A stretch of 64,000 nt of DNA from Neisseria animaloris (lineage in GTDB: Bacteria > Pseudomonadota > Gammaproteobacteria > Burkholderiales > Neisseriaceae), in NCBI RefSeq assembly GCF_900637855.1, contig NZ_LR134440.1, positions 434,001 to 498,000 of the forward strand. The letters run 5' to 3'. The translations under genes and the position numbers were made by a program. A model generated the notes under the pieces. The model did no database searches. It was not told the DNA's origin and saw nothing but the letters and a program-made list of their open reading frames with translations. Of this stretch, positions 1 to 7,462 are shown in pieces. The first letter of the stretch is position 1. Every line of letters begins with the position of its first letter.

Positions 1-113
1 TGCGTTTGCGTGAAGACAAAGTAACCGAAACCGACCATGCCGCCGAATACCAAGCCGTTGCCCCCGAAGTGCGCAACCGCCTGTATATCGTTCCCCAAGT
101 TATCGAAGAATAA
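1..113 (+). CDS. gatC: GatC, C-terminal fragment (Asp/Glu-tRNA amidotransferase subunit C)
   Basis: Open from the window edge (first full codon at 3) to TAA at 111-113. The 36 readable residues begin RLREDKVTE and end YIVPQVIEE, which matches the conserved GatC tail (an LR-D-VTE segment, then a short hydrophobic stretch ending in VIE). GatC is the small subunit that wraps around and stabilises the GatA-GatB heterodimer. Lying directly before gatA on the same strand supports the call. The start is outside the window. Confidence 0.85.
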   Translation, partial: RLREDKVTETDHAAEYQAVAPEVRNRLYIVPQVIEE

Positions 114-191
114 CCGGCACATAAAACACATTTCTTACGGTTAATCAAACCGCCTGTGTGAAACACATACTGTTAATGTAATAGCAATATT

Positions 192-233
192 TTCAGACGG
201 CCTCCCACCAGCCAATATTTAAGGCCGTCTGAA
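192..233. terminator. DUS inverted pair between gatC and gatA
   Basis: TTCAGACGGCCT at 192-203 and AGGCCGTCTGAA at 222-233 form a perfect 12-bp stem with an 18-nt loop. It ends only 19 nt before the gatA start, so it may attenuate or process a gatC-gatA transcript rather than end it. No good T-run follows on the + strand. Confidence 0.5.
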
Positions 234-252
234 TCATACGGTTGAACATAAA

Positions 253-1710
253 ATGACCCAATACACCCTGAAACAAGCCAGCGAATTGCTGCAAGCCCAA
301 AAAATTTCCGCCACCGAGCTGGCGCAAGAATACCTCAACGCCATTGATGCCCGAAACCCCGCCATCAACGGTTACACCACCCTGAATAAAGAATTAACGC
401 TTGCCGAAGCCAAAGCCGCAGACGAACGCTTGGCCGCCGGCAACGCAGGTATCCTCACCGGCGTACCCATTGCCTTTAAAGACATCTTTTGCCAACAAGG
501 TTGGAGAAGCGCGTGTTCCAGCAAAATGCTCGATAACTTCGTTTCCCCCTACACCGCCACCGTCGTACAAAACCTGCTCAACGAAGGCATGGTAACGCTC
601 GGCCGCACCAATATGGATGAATTCGCCATGGGTTCGACCAACGAAACCTCGTTTGACGGCGCCACTAAAAATCCGTGGAATTTAGAAAACGTGCCCGGCG
701 GCTCTTCCGGCGGTTCCGCAGCCGTTATCGCTGCCCGCTTGGCACCGGCAGCATTAGGCTCCGACACCGGCGGCTCCATCCGCCAACCCGCTTCGCATTG
801 CGGCATTACCGGCATCAAACCCACCTACGGCATCGTTTCGCGTTTCGGCATGGTGGCTTACGCCTCCAGCTTCGACCAAGCCGGCCCGATGGCGCAAACA
901 GCCGAAGACTGCGCCATTCTACTTAATGCCATGGCAAGCTTCGATGAACGCGATTCCACCAGCTTGGAACGTGCTAAAGAAGACTACACCCACAACTTAA
1001 ACCAACCCCTCAAAGGCTTGAAAGTCGGCCTGCCCAAAGAATACTTCGGCGAAGGCATGAGCGCAGACGTACAAAAAGCCATTCAAGCAACCATCGACCT
1101 GCTTAAAGCACAAGGCGCAGAAATGGTAGAAGTGAGCCTGCCGCAAACCGAGCTTTCCATCCCCGCATATTATGTTTTGACCTCGGCCGAAGCCAGCACC
1201 AACTTATCCCGCTACGACGGCGTACGCTACGGCCACCGCGCCGCCCGATTCGGCGACTTGGAAGAAATGTACAGCAACACCCGCGCCGAAGGCTTCGGCA
1301 GCGAAGTCAAACGCCGTATCATGATTGGCACCTACGTTTTGAGCCACGGCTATTACGACGCCTACTACCTCAAAGCCCAAAAACTGCGCCGTTTGGTAAC
1401 CAACGATTTTCAGACGGCCTTACAACAATGCGACATCATCCTCGCACCTACCGCCCCCACCGCCGCACCCAAACTGAACAGCAACATTAACGACCCTGTG
1501 CAGATGTACCTGAGCGACATCTACACCATCGCCGTCAACCTCGCCGGCCTCCCCGCCATGACTCTGCCCGCGGGATTCTCTTCAGACGGCCTGCCGATTG
1601 GCGTACAGTTGATTGGCAATTATTTCGCCGAAGCGAAATTGCTGGGCGTGGCGCATCAGATGCAGCTGGAGAGCGATTGGCATATTAAAACGCCTTCGCA
1701 ATCAATTTAA
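253..1710 (+). CDS. gatA: GatA, Asp-tRNA(Asn)/Glu-tRNA(Gln) amidotransferase subunit A
   Basis: Amidase-signature glutaminase of 485 aa. It releases ammonia from glutamine, which GatB uses to convert Glu-tRNA(Gln) and Asp-tRNA(Asn) to the amide forms. The Ser-cisSer-Lys triad is visible as K76 (in IAFKD), S151 (in GGSSGG) and S175 (in DTGGSI), with the family spacing. Full length. Two DUS copies lie inside the gene (1409-1420, read as FQTA; 1581-1592, read as SDGL). gatC precedes it. gatB, which normally belongs with it, is displaced almost 3 kb downstream by a restriction-modification island. Confidence 0.97.
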   Translation: MTQYTLKQASELLQAQKISATELAQEYLNAIDARNPAINGYTTLNKELTLAEAKAADERLAAGNAGILTGVPIAFKDIFCQQGWRSACSSKMLDNFVSPYTATVVQNLLNEGMVTLGRTNMDEFAMGSTNETSFDGATKNPWNLENVPGGSSGGSAAVIAARLAPAALGSDTGGSIRQPASHCGITGIKPTYGIVSRFGMVAYASSFDQAGPMAQTAEDCAILLNAMASFDERDSTSLERAKEDYTHNLNQPLKGLKVGLPKEYFGEGMSADVQKAIQATIDLLKAQGAEMVEVSLPQTELSIPAYYVLTSAEASTNLSRYDGVRYGHRAARFGDLEEMYSNTRAEGFGSEVKRRIMIGTYVLSHGYYDAYYLKAQKLRRLVTNDFQTALQQCDIILAPTAPTAAPKLNSNINDPVQMYLSDIYTIAVNLAGLPAMTLPAGFSSDGLPIGVQLIGNYFAEAKLLGVAHQMQLESDWHIKTPSQSI

Positions 1711-1724
1711 ATTGGGAAAACAAT

Positions 1725-1994
1725 ATGAGTATTTGTAAGCAAAACCATCGCTACGCAGATTATTTTAAACAATTGCCAGATAGCCAAAGTCCAGAGCAAG
1801 GCCGGCATCTTTGCGCAGGTTGCGCTTATGACGCTGGTCATTCTGATGGGCTGAATAATATAAAAAAACGTTCTTTATCTGAATTAAACTTACCTTTTAG
1901 TCAAGCAGGTACTGTGAGGCATAAATCTGCACAAGATGCATATAATTTAGGATACAGGGACGGACATCAGAAATTCAAAGATGGTAATGAATAA
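1725..1994 (+). CDS. small hypothetical protein at the head of the R-M island
   Basis: 89 aa, starting 14 nt after gatA and overlapping the next methylase gene by 14 nt, so it is translationally linked to the methylases. I do not recognise the family. Visible features are a CxxC pair (LCAGCAYDAG, about residues 28-37) and two similar short motifs, YDAGHSDG and YNLGYRDG, in its two halves, which suggests an internal duplication of a small module. It is hydrophilic, with no signal peptide or membrane segment. A modification accessory or a small regulator is possible but unproven. Confidence 0.6.
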   Translation: MSICKQNHRYADYFKQLPDSQSPEQGRHLCAGCAYDAGHSDGLNNIKKRSLSELNLPFSQAGTVRHKSAQDAYNLGYRDGHQKFKDGNE

Positions 1995-2799
1995 ACCCTT
2001 TTTAAAATGGGCTGGTGGGAAATTCAAACTTGCCCCATTTATTGAATTTAATCTGCCTAAACAACCCCGCAAACGCCTTATCGAACCGTTTGCGGGTTCT
2101 GCTGCCGTGTCAATGGCTTTGGATTTTGAAGCTTATTTGTTAAACGATACCAATCCTGATTTAATTGGTTTATTTCATATACTTAAAGAAGAAAAACAGC
2201 AGTTTATTGATTATGCTCGTTCTTTTTTTACTTTAGAAAACAATCAGGAAATTCGCTTTTACGAATTACGGGAAAAATTTAATTCTTCTCGAGAATTAAG
2301 CGAACGTTCTGCTTTATTTATTTATTTAAACCGACACGCATTCAACGGTTTATGCAGATATAACAGCAAAGGTGCTTTTAATGTGCCTTTCGGCCGCCAC
2401 AAAACACCTTATTTCCCTGAAATGGAAATGTTGGCATTTATCGAAAAAGCCAACCGTATTGAATTGATGTGTGCTGATTTTCAGACGGCCTTGGATTTGG
2501 CAAATGGCGACGATATCGTGTATTGCGATCCGCCTTATGTGCCTTTGAGTGAAACAGCTTCATTTACCGCTTATGCTAAAGGCGGATTTGATTTAAATGA
2601 CCAAACCCGTTTAGCTGAAACAGCCAAACAAATTTCAATACAATCTCAAGGTGTATTGATTTCCAATCATGATACAGCCTTTACCCGAGAGATTTACAAA
2701 GAAGCACGATTAGAAACCATTGACGTGCAAAGAAATATTGCAGCAAAAGGTAGCAGTAGGCAAAAAGTAGGCGAATTGTTGGCGATATATGGCGAGTGA
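1981..2799 (+). CDS. Dam/DpnM-type adenine-N6 DNA methyltransferase
   Basis: 272 aa, D12 (alpha) class N6-adenine methylase. The SAM-binding motif is KPFLKWAGGK near the N-terminus and the catalytic motif is DPPY (within VYCDPPYVPLSET). An FNVPFGRHKTP segment is shared with DpnM and Dam enzymes. Family resemblance points to GATC as the target, which protects double-stranded DNA against the nuclease encoded on the opposite strand. An alternative start lies at 1987. The gene carries an intact DUS at 2480-2491 and is visibly richer in A+T than the gat genes around it. Confidence 0.9.
   Translation: MVMNKPFLKWAGGKFKLAPFIEFNLPKQPRKRLIEPFAGSAAVSMALDFEAYLLNDTNPDLIGLFHILKEEKQQFIDYARSFFTLENNQEIRFYELREKFNSSRELSERSALFIYLNRHAFNGLCRYNSKGAFNVPFGRHKTPYFPEMEMLAFIEKANRIELMCADFQTALDLANGDDIVYCDPPYVPLSETASFTAYAKGGFDLNDQTRLAETAKQISIQSQGVLISNHDTAFTREIYKEARLETIDVQRNIAAKGSSRQKVGELLAIYGE
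2480..2491 (-). repeat. DUS inside the dam-like methylase gene
   Basis: TTCAGACGGCCT, a full 12-mer AG-DUS in reverse orientation, read in frame as FQTA. A DUS inside the island suggests it has been resident in, or obtained from, Neisseriaceae. Confidence 0.9.
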
Positions 2800-3604
2800 A
2801 TTTAACCGGTTAAAAGAAGAAGCAGCGGCTTACCATATTGGCTTGAAAAAACATATTTCAGACGGCCTCGTGATTTATAACGAAAATGCTTTAACCGTTA
2901 TGCGCCGTATTTTGGATAAATATCCAAACGGCTGCTTCGATATGATTTTTGCAGACCCGCCTTATTTTTTATCCAATGATGGTTTTACCTGCCAAAACGG
3001 GCAAATGGTTTCGGTAAATAAAGGTCAGTGGGACAAATCGCAAGGTTTATCTGCCGATTTAGAATTTTACGAAGAGTGGTTACGCCTATCTTACGCACTA
3101 TTGAAACCCAACGGCACAATATGGGTATGCGGTACTTATCATAATATTTACTTGGTAGGCTACCTGATGCAAATTATCGGCTACCATATTTTGAACAACA
3201 TTACATGGGAAAAACCCAATCCGCCACCGAATTTATCTTGCCGTTTTTTCACACATTCAACCGAAACACTGCTATGGGCGAAGAAAAGCAAAAAAGCCAA
3301 GCATACTTTTCATTATGATGTAATGAAAGCACAAAACAACGATAAACAAATGAAATGTGTATGGCAAATTGCACCGCCAAGTAAAGCAGAAAAAGCATTG
3401 GGCAAGCATCCGACACAAAAACCGTTGGCTTTGGTTGAGAGGTGCATTCAGGCAGCCTCCAATGTAGGAGATTTGATTTTTGACCCGTTTATGGGAAGTG
3501 GAACGACAGGTATAGCTGCATTAAAAAACGAGAGGAAATTTTGTGGGTGTGAGTTAGAAACGGGATTTTTTGAATTGGCAAAGAAAAAATTAACGGCAAA
3601 ATAA
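2789..3604 (+). CDS. DpnA-like adenine-N6 methyltransferase (beta class)
   Basis: 271 aa. The catalytic motif comes first (FADPPYFLSNDG, about residues 55-66), and the SAM-binding FDPFMGSGTTG lies near the C-terminus, the beta-class order. The central block NNITWEKPNPPPNLSC followed by RFFTHSTETLLWA closely resembles DpnA/M2.DpnII. In Streptococcus pneumoniae DpnA methylates single-stranded GATC DNA and protects incoming transforming DNA, so the same role is plausible in a naturally competent Neisseria host (inference). The start overlaps the upstream methylase by 11 nt. A DUS lies at 2857-2868. Confidence 0.88.
   Translation: MASEFNRLKEEAAAYHIGLKKHISDGLVIYNENALTVMRRILDKYPNGCFDMIFADPPYFLSNDGFTCQNGQMVSVNKGQWDKSQGLSADLEFYEEWLRLSYALLKPNGTIWVCGTYHNIYLVGYLMQIIGYHILNNITWEKPNPPPNLSCRFFTHSTETLLWAKKSKKAKHTFHYDVMKAQNNDKQMKCVWQIAPPSKAEKALGKHPTQKPLALVERCIQAASNVGDLIFDPFMGSGTTGIAALKNERKFCGCELETGFFELAKKKLTAK
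2857..2868 (-). repeat. DUS inside the DpnA-like methylase gene
   Basis: TTCAGACGGCCT, a full 12-mer in reverse orientation and the second uptake sequence within the island, read in frame as SDGL. Confidence 0.9.
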
Positions 3605-3615
3605 TCTGCCGTTAA
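3590..3615. terminator. bidirectional hairpin between methylase and nuclease genes
   Basis: TTAACGGCA (3590-3598) and TGCCGTTAA (3607-3615) form a perfect 9-bp stem with an 8-nt loop. It overlaps the methylase stop codon and sits 5 nt from the convergent nuclease stop. The A/T flanks suit termination in both directions. Confidence 0.6.
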
Positions 3616-3620
3616 AATGA

Positions 3621-4325
3621 TTAAATGATTTTATGAACTACCCAAGTGCCAGTCTGAATAGCTCTCATAAATTCCTTTTTAAAATAAAAGGCATGATTTT
3701 TATTGGAAACGTAGCGATTGTGAGTGGTTGAAAAAATCGGATTATAAGTGCCATCTGAACGTTTGGAATCTTTTGATCGGATTTGAATGAATTCTCCATT
3801 TGATGTATGGATAAACCCATCACTTAATTCCCGTATATCCTGATTTAGCAGTTTGCGAATAACAAGAAAATCTTTTTCAAGTTGTTGGTAAACCATAGGA
3901 TTATGATCTAAGCAAATATGATACGCAGAGTGGATAAACCAATTATCAGGATTATCACTAACTTTGCAGATGGGTACATATAACATATTGCGGATTTTTT
4001 GGTAAATCCAGCTGTTTTTAAAAGTTAGCTCATCATTGATTAACTCATCAAATGAACTGGATATTTGAGAGATAAACATTGTTTCCAAAGGCTTGCCTGA
4101 AATATCCGATTTATTGGTTTTCAGTTCACCGTCTGTAAAATCGGTAAGGGAAGAAGTGTTTTTCAATCCAATAAGTTTTTCTAGAAATTGGCCTACACCA
4201 CCTTTGTTGATCTTCATATCAAAAGGTAAGTATTCGGGAAAGCGATTTTGATACTCTGTTTTTAAGTCAATCAGCGGACGACCTTGATTTTCTTGTAAAA
4301 ATGGATAAGCATCAATCAGTTTCAT
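3621..4325 (-). CDS. MutH/Sau3AI-family type II restriction endonuclease
   Basis: 234 aa. The core GGVGQFLEKLIG, then DFTDGELKT and GKPLETMF follows the MutH/Sau3AI fold signature. Likely metal-binding residues are E49, D62, E67 and K69, a D-x4-E-x-K motif with a loop two residues shorter than in MutH (D-x6-E-x-K). It is far shorter than two-domain Sau3AI and close to MutH in size. Cleavage at unmethylated GATC is inferred from family and partner methylases. The start overlaps the XRE regulator gene by 14 nt, so the pair is probably co-translated. True MutH needs MutS/MutL and has no paired methylases, which favours a restriction role. Confidence 0.85.
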   Translation of the reverse strand: MKLIDAYPFLQENQGRPLIDLKTEYQNRFPEYLPFDMKINKGGVGQFLEKLIGLKNTSSLTDFTDGELKTNKSDISGKPLETMFISQISSSFDELINDELTFKNSWIYQKIRNMLYVPICKVSDNPDNWFIHSAYHICLDHNPMVYQQLEKDFLVIRKLLNQDIRELSDGFIHTSNGEFIQIRSKDSKRSDGTYNPIFSTTHNRYVSNKNHAFYFKKEFMRAIQTGTWVVHKII

Positions 4326-4551
4326 GATTTTCCTTGTCTAGAAAATTAACAAGTTGGGATAAGGGAATATGTAGAGCTTTAGCTAAGCGGATGAGATTGA
4401 GCAATGCAGGATTTCGTTCTCCACGCTCAATCATGCCGATATATGTTCTATGCATACCTGCACGTTCAGCCAACTCTTCTTGACTTAAGTTTTTACTTAA
4501 CCGAAGGGTTTTGACATGAATGCCAAATAGTTTTAAATCATCTGTTTTCAT
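4312..4551 (-). CDS. XRE-family controller (C) protein of the R-M system
   Basis: 79 aa, almost entirely a helix-turn-helix domain: LSQEELAERAGMHRTYIG, then MIERGERNPALLNLIRLAKAL. This is the typical size and layout of restriction-modification controller proteins, which time nuclease expression after entry into a new host. It lies directly upstream of the nuclease on the same strand with a 14-nt overlap. A candidate C-box lies upstream at 4584-4598. Specific regulation is inferred. Confidence 0.85.
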   Translation of the reverse strand: MKTDDLKLFGIHVKTLRLSKNLSQEELAERAGMHRTYIGMIERGERNPALLNLIRLAKALHIPLSQLVNFLDKENHETD

Positions 4552-4565
4552 GTTGGATATTTTGA

Positions 4566-4594
4566 TTGTTTAGAAAGCCATTTCCACATACAAT
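4566..4594 (+). promoter_or_regulatory. candidate gatB promoter
   Basis: TTGTTT (4566-4571), a 17-nt spacer, and TACAAT (4589-4594) point toward gatB. The R-M island has cut gatB from gatA, and the strand switches at 3.6 kb, so gatB needs its own promoter in this gap. Confidence 0.45.
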
Positions 4595-4598
4595 AAGT
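4584..4598 (-). promoter_or_regulatory. candidate controller-protein box
   Basis: On the minus strand this reads ACTTATTGTATGTGG, two bases from the ACTTATAGTCYGTGG-like half-sites known for AhdI/Esp1396I-type controllers. It lies 33 nt upstream of the controller start and covers the proposed -10 of the opposed gatB promoter. Only one half-site is clear. Confidence 0.35.
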
Positions 4599-4667
4599 AT
4601 CAATTTAAAGAAATGGTTTCATTTCAGATTCACTATTTATCATTACTATTTAGAGAAAGACCCCCTT

Positions 4668-6095
4668 ATGACCTGGGAAACCGTAATCGGACTGGAAATC
4701 CATGTCCAATTAAATACCAAATCCAAAATTTTCAGCGGTGCTTCCACCGCTTTCGGTGCCGAGCCGAACGCGCATGCCAGCGTGGTGGAATGTGCTTTGC
4801 CGGGCGTGTTGCCGGTGATGAACCGCGAGGTGGTGGAAAAGGCCATCAAGCTCGGTTTGGCTTTGGATGCGAAAATCAACCAAAAAAACGTGTTCGACCG
4901 TAAAAACTACTTCTACCCCGACTTGCCCAAAGGCTATCAAATCAGCCAGTTGGATTTGCCGATTGTGGAACACGGCAAGTTGGAAATTGTGGTCGGCGAC
5001 GAAGTCAAAACCATCAATGTAACGCGTGCGCACATGGAAGAAGATGCGGGTAAATCGGTGCATGAAGGTTTGAGCGGTGCGACAGGCATCGATCTCAACC
5101 GCGCCGGTACGCCTCTGCTGGAAGTGGTTTCCGAACCGGAAATGCGTTCCGCAGCCGAGGCTGTGGCTTATGCCAAAGCTTTGCACGGCTTGGTAACGTG
5201 GCTGGATATTTGCGACGGCAATATGGCGGAAGGCTCGTTCCGTATTGATGCGAACGTATCGGTGCGCCCGAAAGGCCAGCAGGAATTCGGTACGCGCCGC
5301 GAAATCAAAAACTTAAACTCTTTCCGCTTTTTAGAACAGGCGATTAATTATGAAGTGGAAAGCCAAATCGAGATTATCGAAGACGGCGGCAAAGTGCAGC
5401 AGGCAACGATGCTCTTCGACCCCGATAAGGGCGAAACCCGCGTGATGCGCCTGAAAGAAGATGCACACGACTACCGTTATTTCCCCGACCCCGATTTATT
5501 GCCGGTGATGATTTCAGACGGCCAGCTTCAAAAAGCGAAAGACGAAATGCCTGAGCTGCCGTCTGAAATGGCACAGCGTTTCGTAGCCGATTTCGGCGTA
5601 AGCGACTACGACGCCCGTTTGTTAACCGCCAGCCGCTCTCAAGCCGCTTTCTTTGAAACCGCCGCCCAAGCCAGCGGACAAGGTAAATTGGTAGCGAACT
5701 GGATGAACGGCGAATTGGCCGCTACATTAAACAAAGAAGCTTTAAGCCTGTCTGAAAGCCCGATTCAAGCCGACCGCTTGGCCGGATTGGTGGCGAAAAT
5801 CGCCGACGGCACATTAAGCAACAAACTCGCCAAACAGGTGTTTGAAGCGATGTGGAGCAGCGATTTGGATGCCGAAGCCATTATCGAACGCGACGGTTTG
5901 AAGCAGATGACCGACACCGGAGCCATTGAGAAAATTATTGACGAAGTATTGGCTAACAATGCCAAATCGGTGGAAGAGTTCAAAGCTGGTAAGGAAAAAG
6001 CCTTCAACGCGCTGGTGGGCCAAGTGATGAAAGCCAGCAAAGGCAAAGCCAATCCGCAGCAGGTGCAGGAATTGCTTAAAGCGAAACTGGTGTAA
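4668..6095 (+). CDS. gatB: GatB, Asp/Glu-tRNA amidotransferase subunit B
   Basis: 475 aa from ATG 4668, with AGAAAGA upstream. The start is chosen because [15 protein letters not shown] is the conserved N-terminus. The longer upstream frame encodes unrelated sequence. GatB activates the misacylated tRNA carboxylate and transfers ammonia from GatA. The kinase-like core ([14 protein letters not shown], then [10 protein letters not shown]) and the C-terminal YqeY-like tRNA-binding domain are complete. It is normally next to gatA, but here a 2.9 kb R-M insertion separates them and gatB depends on sequence between 4552 and 4667 for expression. Confidence 0.97.
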   Translation: MTWETVIGLEIHVQLNTKSKIFSGASTAFGAEPNAHASVVECALPGVLPVMNREVVEKAIKLGLALDAKINQKNVFDRKNYFYPDLPKGYQISQLDLPIVEHGKLEIVVGDEVKTINVTRAHMEEDAGKSVHEGLSGATGIDLNRAGTPLLEVVSEPEMRSAAEAVAYAKALHGLVTWLDICDGNMAEGSFRIDANVSVRPKGQQEFGTRREIKNLNSFRFLEQAINYEVESQIEIIEDGGKVQQATMLFDPDKGETRVMRLKEDAHDYRYFPDPDLLPVMISDGQLQKAKDEMPELPSEMAQRFVADFGVSDYDARLLTASRSQAAFFETAAQASGQGKLVANWMNGELAATLNKEALSLSESPIQADRLAGLVAKIADGTLSNKLAKQVFEAMWSSDLDAEAIIERDGLKQMTDTGAIEKIIDEVLANNAKSVEEFKAGKEKAFNALVGQVMKASKGKANPQQVQELLKAKLV

Positions 6096-6106
6096 ATGTA
6101 ATTTAC

Positions 6107-6157
6107 AGACCGTCTGAAAACTCAGCTTTAATGAAATAAAGCTTTTTCAGACGGCCT
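6107..6157. terminator. gatB terminator (imperfect DUS pair)
   Basis: A DUS with one change (GACCGTCTGAAAA, from 6109) faces AGCTTTTTCAGACGGCCT ending at 6157. The loop also contains AGCTTTA/TAAAGCT, which lengthens the stem. Confidence 0.6.
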
Positions 6158-6322
6158 GATCGTACAAATCACAATAAAGTCCTTAACATCCCGATAAAAT
6201 AAGTACCTCTTCTTTTTATCCATTGTTATATCTACAAAATTTAATTTTTCTACAATATAACCCATTCACTACAATCTTCATTTTCCACCATGTAATCATA
6301 CAGCTATTGAGGCATAATCCGT

Positions 6323-6328
6323 TATAAT
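6323..6328 (+). promoter_or_regulatory. -10 element of the flavoreductase gene
   Basis: A perfect TATAAT lies 29 nt before the start at 6357. I see no good -35 element at the usual distance. Confidence 0.4.
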
Positions 6329-6356
6329 CCCGTTTTCTCTCAAAGCTAAATGCAAA

Positions 6357-7367
6357 ATGACTTACACTGTAATCCTTGCACCAGATCAAGCTGTTTTCAC
6401 TACCAATAACAACGAACCGATTCTAATTGCGGCCAAACGCCATGGCTTTAATCTACCCAACTCATGCCAAAACGGTATTTGCGGACAATGCAAAGCTGAA
6501 GTGCTCAACGGTAATGTTAAGCAAGGACCGCATGCAGAAATGGCATTAAGCAAGGAAGAACAAAAAAAAGGCAAAATCTTAATGTGTTGCAGCACAGCAG
6601 AGAGCAATATAGAACTAAAAGTACCAGGCTATAATGGTAGAAATACCCCTCCTGTAAAAACCTTTCCTGCCCGGATTTCAAATATCCATCGTATTCACGA
6701 TGTAGTCATTATTACACTGGCTTTACCTAAAGCACCTCCATTTGCATTTTGGCCGGGTCAATATATCGACGTGCTGTTAAAAGACAGCAACAACCGTAGT
6801 TATTCAATTGCCAGCAGTCCCAACCGAACTGACGTGATGGAATTGCATGTCCGTTACCGGGAAGGTGGATTATTCTCTGAGCTGTTGTTTAGTGAAAAGG
6901 CCGTCTTAAAAGAAAAATCCATCCTGCGCATCCGCGGCCCTTTAGGTACGTTCACTCTCAAAAACACAAAAAAACCTATAATTTTACTGGCCACCGGCAC
7001 AGGATTTGCTCCTATTGCCAGTATATTGCGGAGCATGATCATTAACGGCGATAAACGTTCTGTACATTTTTACTGGGGAGCGAGAACAGAAACCGATTTA
7101 TACCAATTGCAAACTGCTGCTGATTTGATCTCTCAATTACCCCAAGCCCGTTTCACTCCTGTGCTCTCCCGCCCACAAAATAATTGGAAGGGAGCTATAG
7201 GCTATGTTCAAGATCTTGCTGCCAAGGATTATCCTGATTTACATGCTTATGAAGTGTATGCCTGCGGTTCAGCGGCGATGATAACGGATGCAAAAAAACT
7301 GCTGGAAGAAAAATGCAAGCTGCCTTCCGAAGCTTTCTTTTCGGATGTATTCTTACCTGCAAGTTGA
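6357..7367 (+). CDS. 2Fe-2S ferredoxin/FAD/NAD(P)H oxidoreductase (CDP-6-deoxyglucoseen reductase-like)
   Basis: 336 aa, three modules. A plant-type 2Fe-2S domain at residues 1-90 has ligands C37, C42, C45 and C77 or C78. An FAD-binding barrel follows with NRSYSIAS. The NAD(P)-binding domain has GTGFAPIASIL and a late CGSAAM. This order matches AscD/DdhD-type reductases and oxygenase reductases. Neisserial homologues are often labelled CDP-6-deoxy-delta-3,4-glucoseen reductase, but no CDP-sugar or oxygenase genes lie nearby, so the partner is unknown. It is probably a one-gene transcript, followed by a hairpin at 7401-7437. Confidence 0.75.
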   Translation: MTYTVILAPDQAVFTTNNNEPILIAAKRHGFNLPNSCQNGICGQCKAEVLNGNVKQGPHAEMALSKEEQKKGKILMCCSTAESNIELKVPGYNGRNTPPVKTFPARISNIHRIHDVVIITLALPKAPPFAFWPGQYIDVLLKDSNNRSYSIASSPNRTDVMELHVRYREGGLFSELLFSEKAVLKEKSILRIRGPLGTFTLKNTKKPIILLATGTGFAPIASILRSMIINGDKRSVHFYWGARTETDLYQLQTAADLISQLPQARFTPVLSRPQNNWKGAIGYVQDLAAKDYPDLHAYEVYACGSAAMITDAKKLLEEKCKLPSEAFFSDVFLPAS

Positions 7368-7400
7368 AACCACCTTTCGTATTTTATACATCCAGAAAAA

Positions 7401-7437
7401 AAACGACTAAATCTTCTCAAAAATGATTTAGCCGTTT
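7401..7437. terminator. bidirectional terminator
   Basis: AAACGACTAAATC (7401-7413) pairs with GATTTAGCCGTTT (7425-7437), one mismatch in 13. It lies between two convergent genes with A-runs upstream and T-rich sequence after. Confidence 0.75.
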
Positions 7438-7462
7438 CATTACCACTAAAAGAAAAATTAAA

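Noticed and set aside
3621..4325. Mismatch-repair MutH
   Set aside because: Sequence is MutH-like, but it sits in an R-M island with two methylases and a controller. The restriction role is more likely.
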